A DNA stretch of 64,000 bases, taken from contig JAKFUF010000011.1 in assembly GCA_021732845.1 (NCBI GenBank), forward strand, positions 1-64,000, given 5' to 3'. Position 1 is the stretch's first letter. Every line of letters starts with the position of its first letter. The DNA comes from Planctomycetaceae bacterium. Its GTDB lineage: Bacteria; Planctomycetota; Planctomycetia; Planctomycetales; Planctomycetaceae. Shown in pieces: positions 1-7,708 of the stretch. The position numbers were made by a program, and so were the translations under genes. The notes below the pieces were generated by a model, which was given only the letters and a program-made list of their open reading frames with translations, ran no database searches and had not been told where the DNA came from.

Positions 1-127
1 CCACAAACTCGCACTTCAACCCTGTCCCAGGTAAGACCATCAACTGGAGAGCCGGATGCGGGAAATCCGCCAGTCCGGTTCGGAGGGAGGGGGGAGCCGA
101 AACCAATCGGCCCTCCCTACCCCTATC
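1..127 (+). ncRNA. 3' end of a group II intron (domains V and VI)
   Basis: Positions 49-81 fold as a group II intron domain V. The lower stem GAGCCGGAT (49-57) pairs with GTCCGGTTC (73-81) and carries the catalytic AGC triad at 50-52. A two-base CA bulge (71-72) and an upper GCGG/CCGC stem with a GAAA-type loop follow. Domain VI follows at about 82-126, a G-rich arm pairing with TCGGCCCTCCCT and an unpaired A in CCCTACCCC, so the intron should end near 126-127 (CCCTAT). Only the tail is inside the window. The reverse-transcriptase gene, if present, lies to the left. The interrupted host site cannot be identified. Confidence 0.82.
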
Positions 128-172
128 CGCCGCGTCGCCCGCAAGCTGAACGTCGTCCTCTCTCGAGCATCG

Positions 173-326
173 CAAAGTTGCCGAGTCACTCCGTGGCTCG
201 ATCCCAGTCACGGAGTGGCTGGGCGACTTTGAGACTCATCGGAGAGCATGTGCCCTGCCGCTGTCTCTGAATTGCAAGCCGTCGAAGAAGCCACGATGCG
301 AGTCACGGAGTGACTCGACTACTTTG
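173..326. repeat. cluster of three copies of a CACGGAGTGACTCG repeat
   Basis: The motif GAGTCACGGAGTGACTCG followed by about five bases and ACTTTG appears inverted at 173-200, direct at 204-230 and direct at 300-326. The first two copies face each other and could form a hairpin. No reading frame in the stretch looks like a gene. It looks like a dispersed intergenic repeat of unknown function directly downstream of the group II intron end. Confidence 0.65.
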
Positions 327-540
327 TGTCGCCTTTCGCTCCCGCGAGAGGACGCGAGGGTGGTCCGGCGATGGCAAGTACCGATTCAACCGACCGGCCC
401 TCAACTCGGTGTGGGGCAGAAATCACAGGCTCGGAGAAGAAATGACGACATTACGCTGTTCTGGCAACATTGGCCGGCACATGCATCTGGAGTTGCGCGA
501 CCCCTCGCTCCCGATCCGGCCGCCGAACCAACAGCCTTTA

Positions 541-643
541 TTCGCGTCAATTCGCGTTCATTCGCGGTTTCTCCCCGCACGTCTGTTGACCGATGTCGGC
601 CAGTTGAATTTCGGAACCGCGAATGAACGCGAATCGACGCGAA
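541..643. repeat. 30-bp inverted repeat (GCGAATGAACGCGAAT element)
   Basis: The arms are 541-570 and 614-643. The right arm is the reverse complement of the left at about 28 of 30 positions, with a 43-base spacer. Within each arm the unit TTCGCGT recurs. There is no T-run, so this is a repeat element or structural palindrome rather than a terminator. The rest of 327-799 shows no convincing gene. Confidence 0.75.
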
Positions 644-717
644 TGGCTGCCTTGGCAGGTGTGACACATGTTCTTGTCATGCACCTCGTGGGCCGGCTTG
701 TGTGGCTCACCGGAGCG

Positions 718-779
718 CTCGCGCCCAGCCGCTTTCATTTGAGCGGCACGGCGCAAGCCGTCCGGTAAGTGAAGATCGC
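718..779 (+). repeat. 62-bp dispersed repeat, copy 1
   Basis: This stretch matches the reverse complement of 36278-36339 over its whole length, apart from a handful of differences. The identical core includes GAGCGGCACGGCGCAAGCCG. Both copies lie in gene-poor intergenic DNA, so this is a dispersed repeat and not part of a gene. Confidence 0.8.
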
Positions 780-799
780 GCCGCGTGGCTCACCGGAGG

Positions 800-1591
800 T
801 CACGGACCAGCGGCGTTTGGATACGCCGCTTTACACTGCTGGAACCTGGCAACGTGCCGTTCGACATGTTTCGCCTGGCACTGCGGACAGGCAATGGTCG
901 GGCGTGTCCGGCCAATCAACATCACTTTCTCGTGCTGGCATTGATCGCACGGGATGCCGACGGGGACGGAGGGATGCAGGCAGAAACCCTGCGTCGTTGG
1001 CAAAGCCGCCGCCAGACGGGCGAAATCCTCGATTTCAAAGCGATTGTTGACCACCAAATGCCGCAGCCACGTCATTTGCTCCAGCGGCCGCAGTCCGAGT
1101 TCGCGAACACGAATTCCGCGCAGCTCCAGCCGCTCTAACGTCCGCAACCCGGCGAGTGGCTGCAGCGAATTCAGTTCATGAAGTGTTGTGACGCTGCAAG
1201 GGCTGATTTCGATCAGCAGATCCTTGAGTTTTCTCAGAGCACCCAGCGGTTCGAGCGACTTGACCTGCGGCAGATGGTGCAGGATCAGTCGTTCGAGATT
1301 TACGACGTTGGACAACGGTTCAAGTGATGTCAGCCCCTTGGAGGGGACCGCGCTCAGCCGCAGACTGCACAACTCCGGCAGCGGAACCAGCGTGCACAGC
1401 AGCGCATCACCGCCGAAAATTCGCAGATGTCGCAATTGCGGAAAGTCGCGCAAGGGTGCCAGGCTCGCAATCGGCTTGGCGATCGCCAAATGCGTGGCCT
1501 TGGGCGGCACATCGCTCCAGTTGCGGACGATCATGAACCGGTCATGGTCCTCCAGCGGATTGATGTCGTCGGGTGAAACGATCGAACTCAT
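800..1591 (-). CDS. leucine-rich-repeat protein with C-terminal zinc-ribbon-like motif
   Basis: The protein has 263 residues. Residues about 40-190 consist of irregular leucine-rich repeats of the form LxxLxxLxxLxL (for example LEPLGALRKLKDLLI and LERLELRGIRVRELGL), a fold used for protein binding. Near the C-terminus two CxxC pairs (CDQC and CPQC, about 22 residues apart) could bind zinc. There is no signal peptide or membrane segment, so it is probably cytosolic. The partner is unknown. The last codons run into a perfect 8-bp palindrome (809-816 with 823-830), which suggests the 3' end was shaped by repeat-rich DNA next to it. The gene stands alone, with a palindromic repeat upstream. The start at 1591 is the first ATG and is not backed by a strong ribosome site. 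Confidence 0.75.
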   Translation of the reverse strand: MSSIVSPDDINPLEDHDRFMIVRNWSDVPPKATHLAIAKPIASLAPLRDFPQLRHLRIFGGDALLCTLVPLPELCSLRLSAVPSKGLTSLEPLSNVVNLERLILHHLPQVKSLEPLGALRKLKDLLIEISPCSVTTLHELNSLQPLAGLRTLERLELRGIRVRELGLRPLEQMTWLRHLVVNNRFEIEDFARLAAALPTTQGFCLHPSVPVGIPCDQCQHEKVMLIGRTRPTIACPQCQAKHVERHVARFQQCKAAYPNAAGP

Positions 1592-1735
1592 CTGTCGCCT
1601 CTCTGCAAATTCGACCAGGCGCTTCTTGACCTCGCCACCGCGAATTCCAAAACTTGACTCAATGAAATCAACTCCCCTGCCTTGTTAAGTTGTCTAAAAT
1701 TGGATTGGCGGATTGGCGACGTGCTAAACAGCCTG

Positions 1736-1814
1736 GCGTGATTCCGGGACACCGCCAGCGGATCTGGAGTGAGCGCCAGCGAGCGAATCCGCGACAGGTG
1801 TCCCGGAATCACGC
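1736..1814. repeat. palindromic element with perfect 18-bp arms
   Basis: The left arm GCGTGATTCCGGGACACC (1736-1753) is perfectly complementary to 1797-1814, with a 43-base interior. It sits between the LRR gene and the end of the membrane-protein gene, both on the minus strand. A degenerate half copy occurs at 44124-44162, so it belongs to a dispersed family. With no T-run it is unlikely to be a simple terminator. Confidence 0.8.
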
Positions 1815-1829
1815 AATGGTGTCTGGTTG

Positions 1830-2885
1830 TCAGCGGTTGCCCAGCGGATCAATAAGCCACAGCCAGTCGTCGAAGATGAACTGCAATCGCGACGAAAAGA
1901 TAGTGATGCGGGTCATGACCGTGAAACCGAAACTGAATCCGAAGGTGATCATCAGCACACAGACCCCGATGCGGGCCACGAAGCCAACCGCCCCCTTGTG
2001 TTCGACCGAGAAGAAGAAATAAGTCAGGCTGGAGACAACGCTCACGAGAATGGCGATGTTCTTCAGCGAGCCCCAGGGGTCGAACGATCGATCGGGCGCA
2101 ATCACCACCAGCGGCAGAATCGTGTTGGCGATCTGTTGCACGAAATCGGCCTTGAAGACCGTCACCAGGTTCACGCCGGCCATCAGCCCCACGAAAAACG
2201 CCAGCGGCCAGCGGGAGATCCAGCCACCCACGGGCGCGAGCCGCCAGAGCATCATGATGCCCAGGCCCAGCGGGACGAGGTACAGCCAGTCCGGCTTTGC
2301 GGCGGAGTGGCCGGGGACGGCCCAGCTTCGCACCAGGTCGGGCCACAGGTTGCCCAGCAGGTTCGGCACTAGTTGCGACCAGAAGGCGATGACTACCGCG
2401 TAGCCTGCCGAAGTTCCGACAACCAGGGCCTGCATCAGCTTGAAGAACGGGTTGTCGCCCCACAGAAAGCTGAGCGCGAACAGCGTCAAAAATCCGGCCG
2501 TCCAAATGCCGACCGTCCGCGCCGGCGAGAATCGCACCGCGGGGTCCCCGAACTCGCGGGGCACCGCCGGTGCATGGTGGGTCCAAGCCACGGCCGGGTG
2601 ATTTTCGGGCACGCGAATCGGCGGTGCATCGGGCTGAATAATCTGCCAGCCGGTGGCCGGCCCGGTGGTCACTCCCGGCGGCCGGACGGGATAGACCCGC
2701 ACCCAGACGGGTGCCTTCGCCTCAGCATGTTGCGGAAGCAGCGGGCGGGCATCGACAAAGCGGTAGTCTTCAGCACGGACGTAGCCCCGGCCGTTGCCGA
2801 TGGCAAGAGCCCGCCAGCCGAGCCCCAGCAGCCCCATGAGGAACAGCGCCATCCAGACTTGCGATTCGCGGCTCGGTGTTCGCAT
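1830..2885 (-). CDS. multi-spanning membrane protein, unrecognised family
   Basis: The protein has 351 residues. An N-terminal hydrophobic segment (about 11-28) is followed by about 95 soluble residues, probably exported and proline-rich. From about residue 125 to the end there are roughly seven hydrophobic segments (for example around 127-145, 150-170, 200-216, 228-245, 255-270, 280-298, 305-325). The start codon overlaps the stop of the upstream gene by one base (TGATG at 2883-2887), a sign of translational coupling, so the two proteins probably work together in the membrane. I do not recognise the family and assign no reaction. Confidence 0.75.
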   Translation of the reverse strand: MRTPSRESQVWMALFLMGLLGLGWRALAIGNGRGYVRAEDYRFVDARPLLPQHAEAKAPVWVRVYPVRPPGVTTGPATGWQIIQPDAPPIRVPENHPAVAWTHHAPAVPREFGDPAVRFSPARTVGIWTAGFLTLFALSFLWGDNPFFKLMQALVVGTSAGYAVVIAFWSQLVPNLLGNLWPDLVRSWAVPGHSAAKPDWLYLVPLGLGIMMLWRLAPVGGWISRWPLAFFVGLMAGVNLVTVFKADFVQQIANTILPLVVIAPDRSFDPWGSLKNIAILVSVVSSLTYFFFSVEHKGAVGFVARIGVCVLMITFGFSFGFTVMTRITIFSSRLQFIFDDWLWLIDPLGNR

Positions 2886-3736
2886 CAGCCCGCCCGCCGT
2901 TCGAGAAAGTAGATGAAGTTCCCCAGCGCGATCAGGCTGACGATCAGCAGGTGAGCCACGAGTTGCGGACCCATCCGCCGCTGGGCATCCCGCGAGCCGG
3001 TGCGGCTTTCAAACTGCGGGAAGCCCTTGATCAACAGGATCTCATACTCGGCCGCCGCCTTGACGTTGCCGAGCATTCCGGTCAGTTGGTTGGGGATGTA
3101 GGGCTGCAACTGCGGCGACTGGACACCGGGGCTGCCGGCAATCATCGCCTTGCCGTAGGCCGAGGCGGCGAACTGCACCCATTGTTTCGCACCGGGGTCG
3201 CCGCCGCCGATGCAAACCAGCAGGTTCAGCTCCTGAAAGCTCTTCATGCCCCGCGTGAGCGGCATGGCGGGACCCTGCAGGCTCACGCCGCGGGCGTCGG
3301 TGAGAAAGTCGCTCCGCATGTCGGACATGGCGTTGCGAATGGCCACCTGCAGGCCCGGCCGATAGCCGAGGTTGACGTAGTCCCGCCCCTCCATCATCTG
3401 CGGGTACTCTTCCTTCAGGATCTTGAGGTTCTGGCGGATCATCCCGCCGCCACGCTCCCACAACGTCATGAAGTACAGCTTGTGTTTGCGTTCGCACAGG
3501 TGCCGGACGAGGGCCGCCGACATCGGGGCCAGTTCGCCCGAACTGGCCGGGTCGTAGTCCAGGCTGACCAGCACCCGCGAGCCTTCTGGCAGCTTCTCGA
3601 TCGTGTCATAAACGACCTGCGTCCGCTCGGACTTCTCTTCGGGAAACTGCACCTGGGCCAGCACGGCCCAGGACAAGGCTCCCAGCATCACCAGATAGAT
3701 GACGCGGCGGTCAATCCGATTGAGCAGTTGAAGCAT
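2885..3736 (-). CDS. membrane-anchored protein, unrecognised, coupled to the downstream membrane protein
   Basis: From the ATG at 3736 the protein has 283 residues. An ATG 33 codons further upstream (3835) would add only a Pro/Ser-rich stretch unlike the rest, so I prefer 3736, though neither start has a clear ribosome site. A membrane anchor near residues 10-27 (IYLVMLGALSWAVLAQV) precedes a domain of about 220 residues with motifs VLVSLDYDPASSGEL, MTLWERGGG and LLVCIGGGDPG. A second membrane segment lies near the C-terminus (VAHLLIVSLIALGNFIYFLE). The two-anchor layout suggests a domain held at the membrane surface. The one-base overlap with the next gene indicates an operon. Function unknown. 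Confidence 0.72.
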   Translation of the reverse strand: MLQLLNRIDRRVIYLVMLGALSWAVLAQVQFPEEKSERTQVVYDTIEKLPEGSRVLVSLDYDPASSGELAPMSAALVRHLCERKHKLYFMTLWERGGGMIRQNLKILKEEYPQMMEGRDYVNLGYRPGLQVAIRNAMSDMRSDFLTDARGVSLQGPAMPLTRGMKSFQELNLLVCIGGGDPGAKQWVQFAASAYGKAMIAGSPGVQSPQLQPYIPNQLTGMLGNVKAAAEYEILLIKGFPQFESRTGSRDAQRRMGPQLVAHLLIVSLIALGNFIYFLERRAG

Positions 3737-3993
3737 GTGGCTCAGAGCATTGAAGGAACTATCCGCTGGTGGAGGAGAACGAATCGCGGCAGGTGGGTCA
3801 AGAGAGCTGCGGAATTCGCCAGAATTTGCCGGCAACGTTGATCGATGGCAATCTTCGGCCGCCCTGTGGACGAAAAGCGTGATTTTTGGGTTTGTGACTT
3901 TGCATCGGGGCGACGGCTTGGCGAGATAACAGTGGACGTGCTAATCCTGATGAACCGGAACCGACTTCTGTTGTTTGGTCACAGGAGGGCAAC

Positions 3994-4296
3994 ATGTCTC
4001 GTTGGAAGCGGTGCCTGCTCGGTGGAGTTTGCGGTGCGGCTGGAGGATGGCTGTTGCACCTGCTGATCGATCTCGTTTGTTCTGCCATGAACTTTGGCTG
4101 GCCGGTGACCAGCATTGTTCTTGTTCCCGTGGGCACCCTTCACGGAATGATGGTCGGACTGTATGGCTCACAGGAGCTTGCAAAGACTTTCGCGTGCCTT
4201 ATCGATGATGACTACCAACCAGTTGCTGAAAGTGAAATCCGTGACAGCCGACAAGAGAAAGACGACGCTGAAAAGGGGAGCAACGAGCTTCCTTGA
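3994..4296 (+). CDS. small membrane protein, hypothetical
   Basis: The protein has 100 residues. The strongest support is an AGGAGG ribosome site at 3983-3988, five bases before the ATG at 3994. Two hydrophobic stretches (about 8-32 and 38-58) are followed by a charged hydrophilic tail rich in D, E and K. This suggests a two-helix inner-membrane protein with a soluble C-terminus. It lies between two minus-strand genes and has no obvious partner. Family not recognised. Confidence 0.6.
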   Translation: MSRWKRCLLGGVCGAAGGWLLHLLIDLVCSAMNFGWPVTSIVLVPVGTLHGMMVGLYGSQELAKTFACLIDDDYQPVAESEIRDSRQEKDDAEKGSNELP

Positions 4297-4373
4297 TTCT
4301 TCGCCAGTGCGCGTTGGATGACTCGCACATCCCCCTCGCCCCGCTCAGCGTCGCCCCCTCCTTAGCTTAGATA

Positions 4374-5675
4374 TCACTTCACCTGGGCCAGATCGAGAAA
4401 CAAAATCATTGACGGATTGCCGACTGGAGCGAACTGGCCGGTGAACTTCAGCGTGCCGGCCGCGCGGTTGACCTGGAACACGGCGACGTTGTCCGCGCGT
4501 TGGTTGCAGCAGTAGAGGAACTGGCCCGAGGGATCGAAACTGAAGCTGCGGGGGTAGTTCCCGCGGGTCCACTCGTCCGCCACGAACGTGAGTTCTCCCT
4601 GGGCACCGACAGCGAAGATCCCGATGCTGTCATGCAGGCGGTTGCCGGCGTAGACGAACTTGCCGTCGGCAGAGACCAGAATGCCCGAACAGAAATTGCT
4701 TCCGGCATAACCATCGGGCAGAGACGAGATCGTCTGTCTGGCGGTCAACCGGCCCGTGGCGGCGTCATAGTCAAACAGGACAATCGTCGAGCCTTCTTCC
4801 TGGATCGAGTAGAACCAGCGGCCATTCGGATGGAAGTGGAAATGCCGCGGGCCGTCGCCCGGCGGCAGCGAAACCGATGGTTGTTCCGCGGGCGTCAGCT
4901 TGCCCTGCTTCGCGTCATATTTCCAAACGAAGATTTGATCGAGCCCCAGGTCCACATGCAGGACGAACCGCCCCGAGGGATCCGCCTGGATCATGTGCGC
5001 ATGGGTGCGATCGTGTCCGCTGAAGGCAAAGCTGCCCGGCGGCGCATGCGGGGCCTTGGTGGGGCCGAGCTTCCCCATGTCATTCTTGATGTCCGTGGCT
5101 TCGCCCAGGCGGCCATCGGGAAGCAGTGGCAGCACCGCCACCGAACCTCCGAAATAGTTGGCCACCAGCAGATGCGTCCCCGAGGGATGAATGCTCACAT
5201 ACGTCGGCCCCGCTCCGCCCGAACGCACGGTGTTCAGCAGCTCCAGCTTCCCATCCGACTTGTTGATGGCAAACGCACTGACGGTGCCTTCCTTGGTGTC
5301 GCCCACGCGGTCGGTTTCGTTGGCGGAATACAACCGCGTGCCGGCCGCATTCGCGATCAGGCAACTGGGGCTGGTGCCCAGGTCATAAGTTCCCGCCGCG
5401 GTCAGTGCCCCGGTGGCTCGATTCACCTGAAACAGATGAATGCCACGACCGTTGCCTGGCGGCAGGTCGACTTGCGTGGGAAGGACATCCTTCAGAGGAG
5501 AACTGAACGTGCCCACGTAGGCCATCAGCGGGGCGGACGCGGAGGTTGGTTGAGCCTCGGCTGGCTGGGCCTTGACCTGCTGAGCCTCGAGCATTCCCGC
5601 CAAAACCGGCGTGGTCCCAGCGATTGCCAGCGAGTGCTTGAGAAAGGAACGCCGCGATGAATTGGGTTCGGTCAT
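4374..5675 (-). CDS. Tat-exported lactonase-fold (7-bladed beta-propeller) protein
   Basis: The protein has 433 residues. The N-terminus carries a twin-arginine signal (SRRSFLK at about 7-13, then a hydrophobic stretch), so it should be exported folded. The rest matches the 6-phosphogluconolactonase/YbhE beta-propeller family: repeated blades with sequences such as YVGTFSSP, GPTYVSIHPSGTHLLVANY, GPRHFHFHPNGRWFY and YPRSFSFDPSGQFLYCCNQ. The family hydrolyses sugar lactones (in E. coli, 6-phosphogluconolactone in the pentose phosphate pathway). Export makes that cytosolic substrate unlikely here, and many exported planctomycete members have no known substrate. It follows the TPR gene by 101 bases on the same strand but may have its own promoter. 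Confidence 0.88.
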   Translation of the reverse strand: MTEPNSSRRSFLKHSLAIAGTTPVLAGMLEAQQVKAQPAEAQPTSASAPLMAYVGTFSSPLKDVLPTQVDLPPGNGRGIHLFQVNRATGALTAAGTYDLGTSPSCLIANAAGTRLYSANETDRVGDTKEGTVSAFAINKSDGKLELLNTVRSGGAGPTYVSIHPSGTHLLVANYFGGSVAVLPLLPDGRLGEATDIKNDMGKLGPTKAPHAPPGSFAFSGHDRTHAHMIQADPSGRFVLHVDLGLDQIFVWKYDAKQGKLTPAEQPSVSLPPGDGPRHFHFHPNGRWFYSIQEEGSTIVLFDYDAATGRLTARQTISSLPDGYAGSNFCSGILVSADGKFVYAGNRLHDSIGIFAVGAQGELTFVADEWTRGNYPRSFSFDPSGQFLYCCNQRADNVAVFQVNRAAGTLKFTGQFAPVGNPSMILFLDLAQVK

Positions 5676-5776
5676 TCAGGTGTGCCTGTTCGCGGGTTGT
5701 CTGTTTTGCGGTTGGTGAGCCAGTGGACAATGCGTCTCCAGAGATTCGCCATTCCTTGAGCGGGTTGCAACCGCAC

Positions 5777-6436
5777 TCATTCCTGATCTTGTTCGCAGCG
5801 CTGCAGCCCCAGCCGTGCCCAGCCGGAATTCGGATTCAGGCGCAGTGCTTCTCGAAAGAACGTCAAAGCTTCCTGCGTGCGGTCGTCCTGCAGGAGGACC
5901 CATCCGCGGGTGGCGTGCGAGTAGTCATCCAGGGGGTCAACCGCGAGGGCCGTGAGCGTGGTGGCTGCTGCCGCTGCCGGGTCGTGCAGCTTCAGCAGCG
6001 CCTGAGCCCGCAGGTTGGCGCAAAACGTGTGCTCCGGGTTGCAGCGCAGTCCGGCATTGCTCAGCTCCAACACCTTGGGCCAGTTTTCACGGTGCAGTTG
6101 AATCGTGGCGGCGATGGAATAAAAAAAGGCGGAGGTCGGCTCCAGGCGAATTGCCTCATTGATTGAACGTTCTGCCTCGGGGAACTGGTCCCGATAGAGC
6201 AGGACCATGGCCAGTTCATTGTGTGGCAGGGCATCATCGGGGGCCAGGGAACAGGCCTGCTCTGCAGCTTTGGTGGCTGCTTCAAGGTCTCCCACCCGTC
6301 GCAGGCAGCCCGCGAGCGAACACCAGGCCACGCTGTCGTGGGGTTCTTCGGCAAGATGCCCTCGCCAGAACGGAACTGCCTGCGCATCTCGATCCATGTT
6401 TGTCAGTGCGAGCGCGCGATGAAAGTCATCGGTCAT
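5777..6436 (-). CDS. TPR-repeat protein, last gene of the AAA/TPR operon
   Basis: The protein has 219 residues made almost wholly of tetratricopeptide repeats (for example LAPDDALPHNELAMVLLYRDQFPEAERSINEAIRLEP), a helical scaffold for protein-protein contacts. It aligns along its whole length with the first 200 residues of the upstream gene product: both carry HLAEDP/HLAEEP, LAPDxALPH, NLRAQAL and THFREALRLDP-like segments. The two genes are therefore a tandem duplication, of which this copy lacks the membrane part. It starts nine bases after the upstream gene, so the two are co-transcribed. No signal peptide; probably cytosolic. Confidence 0.85.
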   Translation of the reverse strand: MTDDFHRALALTNMDRDAQAVPFWRGHLAEEPHDSVAWCSLAGCLRRVGDLEAATKAAEQACSLAPDDALPHNELAMVLLYRDQFPEAERSINEAIRLEPTSAFFYSIAATIQLHRENWPKVLELSNAGLRCNPEHTFCANLRAQALLKLHDPAAAAATTLTALAVDPLDDYSHATRGWVLLQDDRTQEALTFFREALRLNPNSGWARLGLQRCEQDQE

Positions 6437-6445
6437 GGTCCCCCC

Positions 6446-7708
6446 TCACACTCGCCGCCTGTAGGCAGGCAGGGTGTTTCCGAGAATCACCGTGGCCAGC
6501 ATGGCAAACCGAAACAGGGTCATGGCCTGCTGGGTCCAGCCTTGGGGAAGCAGCCCCAGCGATCTGGCACCCACCACAATTCCGCAGCCGACGACGGTCG
6601 CCGTGATGCCCCCCATCAGCCAGCGGGGCCACCCGGGTTCGCAGCGCCGGATGACAGAGAGCGGAAAGGTGGCCAGCCCCAAGGCAAAGCCGACGAGGAC
6701 CGGCGCATCCAGCCCCATGGCGAAACCGGTTACCACGAGCAACAGCCCCGTTCCCATGAATGCGCCGAACCAAGCGGCTCCGTGCCATTCATCGCGGGAC
6801 AACGCGTGGCGGCCGAGCGGGTTGAGCCACAGCAGCAGGTTGAACAACGGCACGGCCAGCCACGTGAGGCACGCAAAAATGATGTATGCAATCTTGATCG
6901 GTAAGATCAGCGGAACCAGCGCTGGCTGCCCCCGCCCCAGTGAGTCGAGCATGTCCATGCCAAAGACTCCGCCGAGGATGATCCCCCACTGGACCTGCCG
7001 TGGCAGCCGGCTCATCCATAAGAACCAGCCCAGCATCAGCCGGTAGACCAGATTCTGGGCTTTGAGTGCCTCGACGATGCCGCGGCGGGCCCATTCGGAT
7101 TCGGGATCGAGCCGCAGAGCCTCCCGAAAGTGTGTGATCGCCTCGCGGGGCTTGCCTTCGTGCAGCAGGCCCCAGCCACGGTTGGCGTGGGTGTGGGCAT
7201 TTTCCGGATCGCGCGCCAGTGCCGATTGCATGGTGGCGGCGGCTTCCGCCCGCTGGCCCAATTGCACCAGGGCCTGCGCCCGCAGGTTCAGACAGTCGGT
7301 GTCCTCGGCGTCGCAGACCAGACCCGAGTTGGCCAGCTTGAGGCACTGTTTCCAGTTCTGCCGTTGAAACTGGATGGAGGCGGCCAGGGCATAGTAATCC
7401 ACGTCGTCGGGATCCAGTCGAATCGACTCACTGGCCGCGGCCTCGGCCTCCTTCAGTTGACCGCGCCGCAGCTTGACCCGCGCCATGCACCAGTGCGGCA
7501 GGGCCTCGTCGGGCGCGAGTTGTATGGCCTCCAGCGCCGACTCTTCCGCCGGATTGAACCGATCCAGGGCCAGCAGGCAGCTTGAAAACAGGCAATGGGC
7601 AGCCCAATCATTGGGATCCTCCGCGAGATGCCGCTGCAAAAACGGCAGAGCCTCGCTGAACCGCTCGACGCTTGCCAGCCACCGCGCCCGCTCCAGATTT
7701 TGGCTCAT
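6446..7708 (-). CDS. TPR protein with C-terminal multi-spanning membrane domain
   Basis: The protein has 420 residues. Residues 1-215 are TPR repeats, paralogous to the downstream gene. Residues about 235-415 hold roughly five or six membrane segments (for example LPIKIAYIIFACLTWLAVPLF, a long hydrophobic stretch at about 310-350, and ITATVVGCGIVVGA). The TPR part should face the cytosol and the membrane part anchor it. Its start overlaps the end of the AAA ATPase gene by four bases (ATGA, 7705-7708), so the two are translationally coupled. The arrangement suggests a membrane receptor or adaptor for the ATPase. This role is inferred from context only. Confidence 0.83.
   Translation of the reverse strand: MSQNLERARWLASVERFSEALPFLQRHLAEDPNDWAAHCLFSSCLLALDRFNPAEESALEAIQLAPDEALPHWCMARVKLRRGQLKEAEAAASESIRLDPDDVDYYALAASIQFQRQNWKQCLKLANSGLVCDAEDTDCLNLRAQALVQLGQRAEAAATMQSALARDPENAHTHANRGWGLLHEGKPREAITHFREALRLDPESEWARRGIVEALKAQNLVYRLMLGWFLWMSRLPRQVQWGIILGGVFGMDMLDSLGRGQPALVPLILPIKIAYIIFACLTWLAVPLFNLLLWLNPLGRHALSRDEWHGAAWFGAFMGTGLLLVVTGFAMGLDAPVLVGFALGLATFPLSVIRRCEPGWPRWLMGGITATVVGCGIVVGARSLGLLPQGWTQQAMTLFRFAMLATVILGNTLPAYRRRV

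Noticed and set aside
310-768. 152-codon open frame on the plus strand
   Set aside because: It runs through inverted repeats and the 62-bp dispersed repeat, so it is not a gene.
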